Positions 51,580 through 59,776 of a stretch of DNA of 64,000 bases are shown piece after piece (position 1 is the first letter of the stretch; every line of letters starts with the position of its first letter). Made by a program: the position numbers and the translations under genes. The stretch comes from UBA6626 sp963579995 (GTDB lineage Bacteria > Planctomycetota > Phycisphaerae > Phycisphaerales > Phycisphaeraceae), in the NCBI GenBank assembly GCA_963579995.1, contig CAUZIY010000001.1, positions 6,214 through 70,213 on the forward strand, in the 5' to 3' direction. Under the pieces are notes generated by a model. It did no database searches and was not told the DNA's origin. It saw nothing but the letters and a program-made list of their open reading frames with translations.

Positions 51580-52551
51580 ATGCCCACCTTGGTTAAAGAA
51601 CTGGTTGAAGCAGGAATTCACTTCGGACATCGCTCAACCAATTGGAACCCGAAGATGAAGCCCTACATCTTTGGAAAGCGAAACAAGATCCATATCATTG
51701 ATTTAAAGGCCACGGTCAAGGGGCTGTTACTTGCCCGCAAATACATTACAGGTCTGGTCGCATCTGGACAGGATGTGTTATTTGTTGGCACCAAGCGTCA
51801 GGCACGCAATACGATTGAGACGCGGGTCAAAGATACGGGCATGCATTGGGTTTGCGAGAGATGGTTGGGCGGCACCTTGACCAACTTTCGAACCATTCGT
51901 GAACGGCTCAAGCGGCTTGAGGAGCTTGAAGGGCTTGACGAAAGCGGAGAGATCAATAACTACTCCAAGAAGATGGAAAGCAACCTGAGGCGCGAGAAGA
52001 ACAAGATTCTTCGCAATCTCAGCGGTATCCGCAATATGACCAAGTTGCCGGGAGCAATGATTGTCATTGATGTCAGCCACGAAATTAACGCTGTCAAGGA
52101 GGCCAGGAAACTTGGTATCCCGACAGTCTGCCTGATCGATACTGATAGTGATCCGGCATATGCGGATATCCCTATTCCAGGCAATGATGACGCCATGCGT
52201 TCCATTGAGGTTATTATTCAAAGCCTTTGTGCGGCCGTGATGGAAGGCAAAAGTGTCCGCCGCGAAGCAGCTGAGGGTGAGGATCAGGAAACTGGTGAAA
52301 CTGGTGATGCTGCAGAGCAAAGCCTTCGCCGTAGTAGCCGGGCCATGTTCCGTGCCAATGAGGAGACATCGAATCCGGCAACTGATAGTGGGGCTGAACC
52401 ACAGGCAGAAGCCCAGCAGTCAGCAGATGCAGATCATTCCAGTCAAACGGCAGAATCAGCGTCCCCCACGACTTCCACCGAGGGGCCAAAGGGTTCTTTG
52501 CCTGGTATCACCACACCCCCATCGACGGATCCACAACAGGGCCAGGGTTAA
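51580..52551 (+). CDS. rpsB: 30S ribosomal protein S2 with long C-terminal tail
   Basis: 323 residues. The first 228 residues are canonical S2: LVKELVEAGIHFGHRSTNWN at the start, then RWLGGTLTNFRTI and IDVSHEINAVKEARKLGIP. Residues 229-323 form an acidic, Gln/Ser/Thr/Pro-rich disordered tail that E. coli S2 (241 residues) lacks. ACAGGATTG precedes the ATG. tsf follows after 95 bases, the usual rpsB-tsf arrangement. Confidence 0.97.
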   Translation: MPTLVKELVEAGIHFGHRSTNWNPKMKPYIFGKRNKIHIIDLKATVKGLLLARKYITGLVASGQDVLFVGTKRQARNTIETRVKDTGMHWVCERWLGGTLTNFRTIRERLKRLEELEGLDESGEINNYSKKMESNLRREKNKILRNLSGIRNMTKLPGAMIVIDVSHEINAVKEARKLGIPTVCLIDTDSDPAYADIPIPGNDDAMRSIEVIIQSLCAAVMEGKSVRREAAEGEDQETGETGDAAEQSLRRSSRAMFRANEETSNPATDSGAEPQAEAQQSADADHSSQTAESASPTTSTEGPKGSLPGITTPPSTDPQQGQG

Positions 52552-52646
52552 AGGTAACAATCCAAATAGATTTTGTGGTCGGAAGGCCCAGCGCATGAGT
52601 TGGTTACCCGTACCGGCTGCAGTTCCACTCATTGGAGGACTGATCG

Positions 52647-53459
52647 ATGGCCATTAGTGCCAAGGACGTAATGACATTAAGACAGCGGACCGGAGTTGGC
52701 ATGATGGAGTGCAAGGCAGCGCTGGAAGAAACCCAGGGCGACTTTGACGCGGCGATCGAGATGCTTCGCGAAAAGCTCAAGGGTGATATGGAGGAACGTA
52801 GTGACCGCCAGGCTTCTGAAGGTGCGATTGCCATTGCACGAGGCAACGGTTCGGTTGCCATGATCGAGTTGCGTAGCGAAACCGATTTCACCGGAAGAAA
52901 TGAAAGCTTCCTGGCCGGCGCCGAAAAGATAGCGCAGCTTGCACTGGCCTGCGATGACGGCGAGATCACCTTGAATAGTGAGATGCAGAGCATCGTCGAT
53001 GATCTGCGGATCACGATCAAGGAAAACATTACCGTTGGCCGTGGTGTCAAGTATTCCGGCGGTATCTTGGGTTCCTACCTGCACCACAACCATAAGATCG
53101 GCGCGATCATCCAAGGTGAGGGTGACATGCCGGAAGATCTTTTAAGGGGTTTGTGCCAACACATTGCCGCGGCCGTTCCCCCTCTGGTCCCCCAGCCACT
53201 GGCGGTGGACGAAAAGGGGTTGGTGCCGGAGTTGATCGATCAGCAGAAAGCCAACTTTGTTGAAGAAGCCCAGGATTCGGGAAAGCCGGACAGCATTATC
53301 GAGAAAATGGTGACCGGTAAACTACGCAAATGGATCAATGAGAATACCCTCTTGGGCCAAACTTATATCCGTGAGTTGGACGCAAAAAAATCCGTTGGGT
53401 CTTACTTGCCTGATGGCGCCACGATTCAGCAGTTTGTTCGGTTTGAGCTTGGAGCCTAG
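52647..53459 (+). CDS. tsf: Elongation factor Ts
   Basis: 270 residues. EF-Ts is the nucleotide exchange factor for EF-Tu. The N-terminal UBA-like domain has VMTLRQRTGVGMMECKAAL, and the core has SETDFTGRNESF where the usual form is TDFVARN: Val and Ala are replaced by Thr and Gly. Length is near the E. coli 283. GGAGG lies 8 bases upstream of the ATG. The unit ends at the strong bidirectional terminator at 53681-53730. Confidence 0.97.
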   Translation: MAISAKDVMTLRQRTGVGMMECKAALEETQGDFDAAIEMLREKLKGDMEERSDRQASEGAIAIARGNGSVAMIELRSETDFTGRNESFLAGAEKIAQLALACDDGEITLNSEMQSIVDDLRITIKENITVGRGVKYSGGILGSYLHHNHKIGAIIQGEGDMPEDLLRGLCQHIAAAVPPLVPQPLAVDEKGLVPELIDQQKANFVEEAQDSGKPDSIIEKMVTGKLRKWINENTLLGQTYIRELDAKKSVGSYLPDGATIQQFVRFELGA

Positions 53460-53680
53460 GTTCGACTGGGTGTTTGCGAAAACCCGTGGTGGTTAACCTG
53501 CTTGTCTTGGCACGTCACCTTGTTTCTGCTCGGGAAAAAGAGCCGTTGGTGTCCCACATCTTCTTTACGGCCAGACCGGTGTAGCCTTTTCACCACTAGA
53601 TTCACCAAATTGTATTTTTGCAGTCGTAGTTGAGTTGGTGCGGACATGATGCCCGTACAGAAAATGAGGATACAACAAAG

Positions 53681-53730
53681 GGCGCAACAAAAAACCCCGG
53701 CGTTCTCGCCGGGGTTTTTTTTGTTGCGCC
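53681..53730. terminator. Large bidirectional terminator between tsf and the PEP-CTERM gene
   Basis: An inverted repeat of about 22 bp per arm spans 53681-53702 and 53706-53730, with a two-base T bulge. The inner GC-rich stem CCCCGGCG/CGCCGGGG is flanked by A6 and T8 runs, so each strand has a T-run. It suits both convergent units. Confidence 0.9.
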
Positions 53731-53757
53731 TTATTGGCTGGTTAGTAGCTAGAGAAA

Positions 53758-54693
53758 TTAGCGACGACGACGTGCGAGCACGAGCATGGAGCTCAAGGCT
53801 AGCAGGCCCATCGTTGCTGGTTCAGGAATACCGAGCACAAGATTATCAACCGTTAGGTTGGTGTGGGGGTAATTATTGCCACCGCCACCGAGCTGAAGGT
53901 TCTTGATACCTGAGGCCGCGTTGCCGCCTTCAGCGTCATCGAGAACCAAGGCATCGTCGATCCAGAAATCAAGTTTCCCGTCTTTGTGGTGCACGACATA
54001 GTGGTGGAAACTACCGTCTTCAACGGTGATGTTACCAGCAGATGCACAACCCTCAGATCCGCAAGTTTCGATGAAGAAGCTTGAGGTGTCACTGCGACCG
54101 TCAACGGGCTTGATGGCGAAGATGTCGCCTGCAGGTCCGCCAGCTTCGAAGAGCTTGGTGTTACCGGCATTGGGGCTGACGGTGGATGTACCGGCAACAG
54201 CGTCGAGGCCCAAGTGTAAAGAGAGAATCCACTCGCCACCATTGGGCTGAAGGACGGATTCTACTCTGTTCTGGTAGTCAGCGCCTGGCTTACTTGCGCG
54301 ATAACGCATGGTCATCGGAGCAATTGCACTGCCATTGACAGGCCAGATGTGGCTCTGCTGACCGAATGCCGCCATACCAGTACCGGTTGGTGACGCGATG
54401 TTGCCGACGTTTCCGTCGAAACTTGGGTCATTCAAAACACCTTCGGTCATTGTATAGTCTTGGCCACCGAGGAATGCTGTTGGGTGCTGTACCCAGCTGA
54501 CGGTACCGTAATCTACTGTGTTGTAGTACACATCGTCGCGAGCGTCATTGGGGGCGCCTACGCAACCGGTGCAATCTTCCATTGGCGCATTAACACCACC
54601 GGCAGGTCCCAAGATAGGGACTGGTGCTGCAGCTTGCGCGACTGTGGCCAATGCAACGGCCATCACACAACTTAAAACGAAACCATACTTCAT
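53758..54693 (-). CDS. PEP-CTERM sorting protein with a lectin-like (LamG-type) domain
   Basis: 311 residues. An N-terminal signal peptide (residues 1-22) and the C-terminal sorting signal PEPATMGLLALSSMLVLARR are diagnostic of exosortase substrates: PEP motif, hydrophobic helix, then an Arg cluster. The body (about 60-280) has a beta-rich jelly-roll pattern with HHYVVHHKDGKLDFWIDDA, as in concanavalin-type laminin G domains, and four Cys. It would be secreted and retained at the cell surface. AAGGAGAA precedes the ATG. It stands alone between the terminator and an AT-rich gap. Confidence 0.87.
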   Translation of the reverse strand: MKYGFVLSCVMAVALATVAQAAAPVPILGPAGGVNAPMEDCTGCVGAPNDARDDVYYNTVDYGTVSWVQHPTAFLGGQDYTMTEGVLNDPSFDGNVGNIASPTGTGMAAFGQQSHIWPVNGSAIAPMTMRYRASKPGADYQNRVESVLQPNGGEWILSLHLGLDAVAGTSTVSPNAGNTKLFEAGGPAGDIFAIKPVDGRSDTSSFFIETCGSEGCASAGNITVEDGSFHHYVVHHKDGKLDFWIDDALVLDDAEGGNAASGIKNLQLGGGGNNYPHTNLTVDNLVLGIPEPATMGLLALSSMLVLARRRR

Positions 54694-55284
54694 GACTGTT
54701 CTCCTTTTCCGCTACGGGGCGCGACCCATGTGAAAGTTCAATTGGAAGCTTTACTTCGCCTCCTGACGGACGTAGACACTTACGCCTTCTCTGAACTCAA
54801 CTGAAATCATATTTGAATCTTGTTAATTTCTAAACTCACAGAAAAAATGATGCTTACGCTCCTCAGTATTGAATCATGACTATTTGTTGTATAAACGCTT
54901 TCTACCGTGATAATGATGCTTTTTCCCTAACTCAACTAATTCTAAGAATTTTACTGGCGGCCTGGCTGCCCGTCAATAGGATTAATATGGAAAGCAGGAA
55001 AAAAACAAGTTATTTATTTTAAGGCTAGTAAGGTATAACATTAACTAAACAAGAAAGTTAAGTATATTAACCGCCATGTATATTTCCCATTTTGACATTC
55101 GCTGAGCCTCATATAGTGGTCCCGGCAAACCACTGTTGGCGTATGGTCGCAGTATATGGGGGCCAAAATCTGTCGATGAAGAGGGAAGGAGGTTTCCGTT
55201 GATGTGTGATCTTGGGTCGAAATGCCGTTTACGCGGGCGGTTTTCATTTCCGGGCAACGACCATAATTAGTTATGAAACTCCTT
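54694..55284. other. AT-rich intergenic region upstream of the TPR/CRTAC1 operon
   Basis: About 590 bases. Short stems are visible (GTTAA/TTAAC near 55053-55067, GTGGT/ACCAC near 55117-55135), but no gene with a ribosome-binding site or recognisable product. An antisense frame at 55041-55364 has no motif and covers the promoter, so it is not accepted. Confidence 0.5.
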
Positions 55285-55325
55285 TTGTGATCTGACTGTG
55301 CAATGATAAAATTTATCGTATTGCA
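55285..55325 (+). promoter_or_regulatory. Sigma70-type promoter overlapped by an operator-like dyad
   Basis: TTGTGA (55285-55290) and TAAAAT (55307-55312) are 16 bases apart and match consensus at 4 and 5 of 6 positions. Over the -10 lies a dyad with arms 55299-55310 and 55312-55325, TGCAATGATAAA against TTTATC-GT-ATTGCA, with only a GT insertion breaking symmetry. A repressor bound there would block the promoter. The transcript would start near 55319 and reach the ribosome-binding site of the first gene. Confidence 0.55.
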
Positions 55326-55355
55326 ATTCAAAGCCTGCAGTAAGGGAGAATTCAT

Positions 55356-57335
55356 TTGAGTCAAGTGGCCACACAGCAGCTTGTCGGAGCTGGCGGGTCG
55401 GGTGGCACTGGAAGCGGATCAGCTGGTGGTCAATCTTCCGGTTCCAGTCTATGGATTCTAGGGGGTTGGAAGGATCTGCTGCTATTCATCGGTCCGCCGT
55501 TGATCATTATCCCGTTGTTTCATTATGCCTACCAAATTCGCTTTGGCGAATGGTTGGCGTTGTGGGTTCTTGCGCTTGGCGGCGTTGGGCACCACTTGCC
55601 CGGCATGATGCGGGCTTATGGTGACAAGGATCTATTCGCCCGTTTCAAGTGGCGTTTCATTTTTGCGCCTATCTTTCTGGCCACCATCTGTGGTGTGTCA
55701 GCATGGAAGGGGTATAGCGGTGTTGACCTGATGCTGCTTTTCTGGGGTATCTGGCACAGCCTGGCCCAAACCTATGGCTTTATGCGGATCTACGATGCCA
55801 AGGTCAAGTCATTCTCGTCACGGACCAGCCGCCTGGACCGTGCCATGTGTACGGTCTGGTTCGTCGGTGGAGCGCTTTTTACGGACACCATGACGGCCAA
55901 CCTGCTCATCGGTTTCTACAACAGTGGTGGTCCGCTGCTGCCACCAACGGTGATCTGGGTTGCCCGCATGATCTGGGTTGGTGCTGCTGCGGTGATTACC
56001 GGTATGTTTCTGGCTAACTTTGTGATTACCTGGCGAAGTGGTCAGCGGCAAAACATCGTCAAGATCCTTCTTTTGGCGGTCACCATTGTCTATTGGTGGT
56101 TCTGCATGACTCGGTTTGACCGCTTGATCATCGGGCTGGCCATGTTCGAATTCTTCCATGACATGCAGTATTTGGCCATTGTCTGGCTCTTTAACCGTAA
56201 TCGAGTGGACAAGTCTGCCAATGTGGGCGGCTTCACACGATTTCTATTCCAGCGGCGGGGGGTTCTGGTGGTCTTGTATGTGGCAATGGTTTTGGCTTAT
56301 GGATCGCTGTACAAGTTTTTCGAACTAGTTCCGCGGGAAACGATCAAAGAAGTGCTCTTAGGGGTCCTGATGGCCTCGACATTTCTGCACTACTACTACG
56401 ATGGCTTTATTTGGCGTGTCAGGGAGAAATCCACACGAGATTCGTTGGGAGTAGCGAGCCAGCAAGGCAACAAGAGGGAAAAGCCCAAGACTATCTCAGA
56501 ACCGGTGTCCAGGCAGAACATGCTGCGTCACGGAGCCTATTGGTGCCTGTTTGTGGTCCCACTTGTGGCTCTTACCGTGGCACAAGCCGTCACGACGAAT
56601 CGGGAAGAAATCGAATGGCGAAGGGCGATTGTGGATGCAGTGCCCGATGTGGCGCGGTCTCAGATGGCACTGGCGGAACTTCTCACCAACAAGGCAAAGT
56701 CGCACGATCAGGCCGCCAAGCGATTGGTCCAGCAGGGGCAGCCTGAGGAGCAGGGGAGACAGGTCCGTCAAGCCCGGCAATTGCGTGAGGAGGCGGTCGA
56801 ACATTTCCGTCGCAGCCTTGAAATATGGCCGGATAGTGAAATCGCTCACAATAAATTAGGCCTGGCGCTCGAGGAGTTGGGGCGTGATAAAGATGCAATA
56901 GCGCATTTCAGGAAAGCTCTTGCGATCAACCCTGGTTTATCCACAGCGGGTATTAATCTCGCAAACATGCTCATGGGTGAAGGAAAACTGGACGAGGCGG
57001 AAGGTTATTACCTTCAGATCCTCAGGCAGAGACCGCTGGATGCCAAGGCGCACTTCAACCTGGGCAATGTATATATAAAAAAGAGACAGTTGGACAAGGC
57101 GCAACATCAATACCAGCAAGCGGTGAAGGCAAAACCAGATTATGTCAGGGCGCACTTTAATTTAGCCAGCGTTTATGCTGCTACAAGTCAGTTTGATTTG
57201 GCAATCATACACTTCACTGAAACATTGAAGCTGGATCCGCATCATCCTTTGGCGAGGAAGCAACTGGACAGAGTGCAACAAGCCAAGCAAGGATTGGATT
57301 TGGGGCGTGGAGGGCATGTCGTAGATTCACCGTAG
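55356..57335 (+). CDS. Polytopic membrane protein with histidine-bearing helices and C-terminal TPRs
   Basis: 659 residues from a TTG start preceded by GGGAGA. A Gly/Ser-rich N-terminus (10-30) is followed by about eight membrane helices to residue 350. Histidines recur in the helices: His79-His80 (GGVGHHLPGMMRA), His134 (GIWHSLAQ), His268-Asp269 (FEFFHDMQY) and His345 with Asp349 (FLHYYYDGF). This spacing resembles membrane metal-site enzymes such as Brp/Blh oxygenases, but I cannot assign a family. A further helix (about 390-415) precedes five TPRs (478-645). Two CRTAC1-type genes follow, the first one base after the stop. Confidence 0.8.
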   Translation: MSQVATQQLVGAGGSGGTGSGSAGGQSSGSSLWILGGWKDLLLFIGPPLIIIPLFHYAYQIRFGEWLALWVLALGGVGHHLPGMMRAYGDKDLFARFKWRFIFAPIFLATICGVSAWKGYSGVDLMLLFWGIWHSLAQTYGFMRIYDAKVKSFSSRTSRLDRAMCTVWFVGGALFTDTMTANLLIGFYNSGGPLLPPTVIWVARMIWVGAAAVITGMFLANFVITWRSGQRQNIVKILLLAVTIVYWWFCMTRFDRLIIGLAMFEFFHDMQYLAIVWLFNRNRVDKSANVGGFTRFLFQRRGVLVVLYVAMVLAYGSLYKFFELVPRETIKEVLLGVLMASTFLHYYYDGFIWRVREKSTRDSLGVASQQGNKREKPKTISEPVSRQNMLRHGAYWCLFVVPLVALTVAQAVTTNREEIEWRRAIVDAVPDVARSQMALAELLTNKAKSHDQAAKRLVQQGQPEEQGRQVRQARQLREEAVEHFRRSLEIWPDSEIAHNKLGLALEELGRDKDAIAHFRKALAINPGLSTAGINLANMLMGEGKLDEAEGYYLQILRQRPLDAKAHFNLGNVYIKKRQLDKAQHQYQQAVKAKPDYVRAHFNLASVYAATSQFDLAIIHFTETLKLDPHHPLARKQLDRVQQAKQGLDLGRGGHVVDSP

Positions 57336-57336
57336 T

Positions 57337-59640
57337 GTGATCTACGAAGGTTGGGTGGATCTAGAGTTTGAGTGTCGTGTTATGTTGACCCGAAACAATT
57401 GTTCTCAAATGTGTGGTCCGTCCATATCAAGAGTGTGGCGTGCATTGGTTTTGGTCCTTTTTCTGCTCCTGCTTGCTGCAACCGGTCAAGTCCTTGCAGA
57501 TAACACGGGAATTTCAGGTCACCAGAAAATGCTTGCGCTTCTTGCGGAGATTAATGTCCGCGCAGTCCACGAAAACACCTACCTGGGTGACGCGCGGGTG
57601 CGGGGTTTGCGTAATCAATTGGAAGCCCTGGGGGCAACATCGTCTGATACCCAAAGGCTGGAATTGCACTTTCAACTTGGTGAGGCGGAGTTGAGACTCG
57701 GTAATGAAGGTGCTGCAATTCAACAGCTTTCAGCCGCCTATCGCTTGTTACCGAAGTTGAAAAACCTGCTCATGCCCGAATCTGTCAATGAGCTTGTCTT
57801 CAGATTGGGCGTTGCCTATATGAGGTTGGGTGAGACGCAGAACTGTTGTCTTCGATACTCGCCTGATAGCTGCATCCTTCCGATCCGCGGTGGTGGCGTC
57901 CACAGCCAACAGGAAGGGTCGCGCAAGGCGATTGGGTATTTCATGGAGGTTTTAGGCAACAGTGGCAAACGCTCGCATCTTCATCTTGAGGCGCAGTGGC
58001 TTTTGAATATCGCGTACATGACCATTGGGGGTTATCCCGAAGAGGTTCCCCCGGCACACCTTATCCCGCCAAGTGCATTTGAATCGGAAGAGGATTTTCC
58101 CCGGTTCACAAATATCGCCTCCAAGCTTGGGCTGGCAACTTTCAGCCTCTCCGGCGGTGCTGTGGCGGACGATTTCAACTCGGACGGGCACCTGGACCTG
58201 CTTGTTTCCACCTGGGATACCGCCGGTCAGATTCGCCTCTTTGTTAACAATCAGGACGGCAGCTTTTCCGATGCTACTGTCGATGCGGGTTTGACTGGAA
58301 TCTATGGCGGTCTCAATCTTGTCCATGCAGATTATGACAATGATGGTGACGTTGATGTACTGGTTCTTCGTGGCGCCTGGCTTACACCGGCGCGACATCC
58401 AAATTCACTGTTACGCAATAACGGTGATGGCACCTTTCAGGATGTGACATTTGAATCTGGACTCGGTGAATTTCACTATCCCAGCCAGACAGCGGCCTGG
58501 GCGGACTACGATAACGATGGCAACTTGGATTTGTTTATAGGCAACGAGGCATTGGGTGAAGCCCGGTTCCCGGGACAACTTTTTCATAATGAAGGTGACG
58601 GGACTTTTGCCGATATGGCACATCAGGCCGGCGTGGCCTCGAGAGGATATGTGAAGGCCGTGGTGTGGGGCGATTACGATGGCGATCGATTCCCGGATCT
58701 TTACGTGTCGAATCTACTGGGTCCAAATCGCCTGTACAGGAACAACCGGGATGGCACGTTCAGTGACCGAGCTGTGGCACTGGGTGTAGATGGGCCACAA
58801 ACCAGCTTCTCCGCCTGGTTCTGGGACTTTGATAATGATGGGGTTCTTGATTTGTTTGTATCGGCCTACTCTGCGGGGATCGACACCCTGGCCCGTGGGT
58901 GTCTGGGCTACCCGGTTCCTGATAAGCACCTGCCCAGGCTCTATCGCGGTGACGGCAAGGGGGGATTTGAGCAGGTGGGTCGCCAATACAACTTGAATCA
59001 GCCTACGGCTCCGATGGGATCAAACTTCGGTGACCTTGATAACGATGGGTATCTTGATTGCTACCTGGGAACCGGTGGCCCGGACTACAAGTTCCTGATG
59101 CCCAACGTCATGTACCGGAATCAGGCCGGCAAAACGTTTGTTGATATTACAGCAGCAACTGGCTTGGGTCATTTGCAAAAGGGCCACGCCGTGATCTTTG
59201 CCGACTTTGATAATGACGGTGATCAGGATGTGTTTGAACAGATGGGCGGTGCCTTTCCGGGCGACAAGTTCAACGATGCTTTCTATGAGAATCCAGGCTT
59301 TGGGCACCATTGGATCAATGTGGAGTTGGTGGGTGTTTCGTCAAACCGTTCGGCAATTGGCGCACGTATCCGCATCGATGTGCTGGAAGATGGGAAGATG
59401 CGATCCATCTATAAGCATGTCAACAGCGGCGGTACGTTCGGTGGTAATCCATTTCGGCAGACACTTGGTTTGGGGCAATGCACAATGATTGAACGGCTGG
59501 AAGTGTTCTGGCCAACCACGGGGATCACGCAAGGTTTTACCGATGTGCCAATGAATGGTTTTATTAGAATCGTCGAAGGAGAAGACAGGTACACATTGCG
59601 GTCGCTTAAGACATATGTACTTGGCCGCCCGGCGTTTTGA
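57337..59640 (+). CDS. Secreted TPR, FG-GAP/VCBS and ASPIC/UnbV protein (CRTAC1-type)
   Basis: 767 residues from the GTG one base after the previous stop; an ATG at 57382 gives a cleaner signal peptide (residues 31-52, LVLVLFLLLLAATGQVLA). Residues 60-200 are helical and TPR-like. From about 250 to 640 come at least seven calcium-type DxDxDGxxD loops (DFNSDGHLD, DYDNDGDVD, DYDNDGNLD, DFDNDGVLD, DLDNDGYLD and others) of a VCBS/FG-GAP beta-propeller. The end is an ASPIC/UnbV domain, GARIRIDVLEDGKMRSI followed by RLEVFWPTTG. Such proteins are secreted or surface-bound; molecular role is unknown. Confidence 0.85.
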   Translation: MIYEGWVDLEFECRVMLTRNNCSQMCGPSISRVWRALVLVLFLLLLAATGQVLADNTGISGHQKMLALLAEINVRAVHENTYLGDARVRGLRNQLEALGATSSDTQRLELHFQLGEAELRLGNEGAAIQQLSAAYRLLPKLKNLLMPESVNELVFRLGVAYMRLGETQNCCLRYSPDSCILPIRGGGVHSQQEGSRKAIGYFMEVLGNSGKRSHLHLEAQWLLNIAYMTIGGYPEEVPPAHLIPPSAFESEEDFPRFTNIASKLGLATFSLSGGAVADDFNSDGHLDLLVSTWDTAGQIRLFVNNQDGSFSDATVDAGLTGIYGGLNLVHADYDNDGDVDVLVLRGAWLTPARHPNSLLRNNGDGTFQDVTFESGLGEFHYPSQTAAWADYDNDGNLDLFIGNEALGEARFPGQLFHNEGDGTFADMAHQAGVASRGYVKAVVWGDYDGDRFPDLYVSNLLGPNRLYRNNRDGTFSDRAVALGVDGPQTSFSAWFWDFDNDGVLDLFVSAYSAGIDTLARGCLGYPVPDKHLPRLYRGDGKGGFEQVGRQYNLNQPTAPMGSNFGDLDNDGYLDCYLGTGGPDYKFLMPNVMYRNQAGKTFVDITAATGLGHLQKGHAVIFADFDNDGDQDVFEQMGGAFPGDKFNDAFYENPGFGHHWINVELVGVSSNRSAIGARIRIDVLEDGKMRSIYKHVNSGGTFGGNPFRQTLGLGQCTMIERLEVFWPTTGITQGFTDVPMNGFIRIVEGEDRYTLRSLKTYVLGRPAF

Positions 59641-59776
59641 TCTTGCCAGTATCCAGTATCATGACATCATCGTGTTTTTTTTGCGAACCACGTGTGGTGG
59701 AGGTTATACTCATGACCAGTACAGACGGGGTGGGCAGCCCTGAAAACCATCCTATTATAATATTCTGGAAGACGAT

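Noticed and set aside
55041..55364. Antisense frame of 107 codons in the AT-rich gap
   Set aside because: It covers the predicted promoter and dyad and has no protein features.
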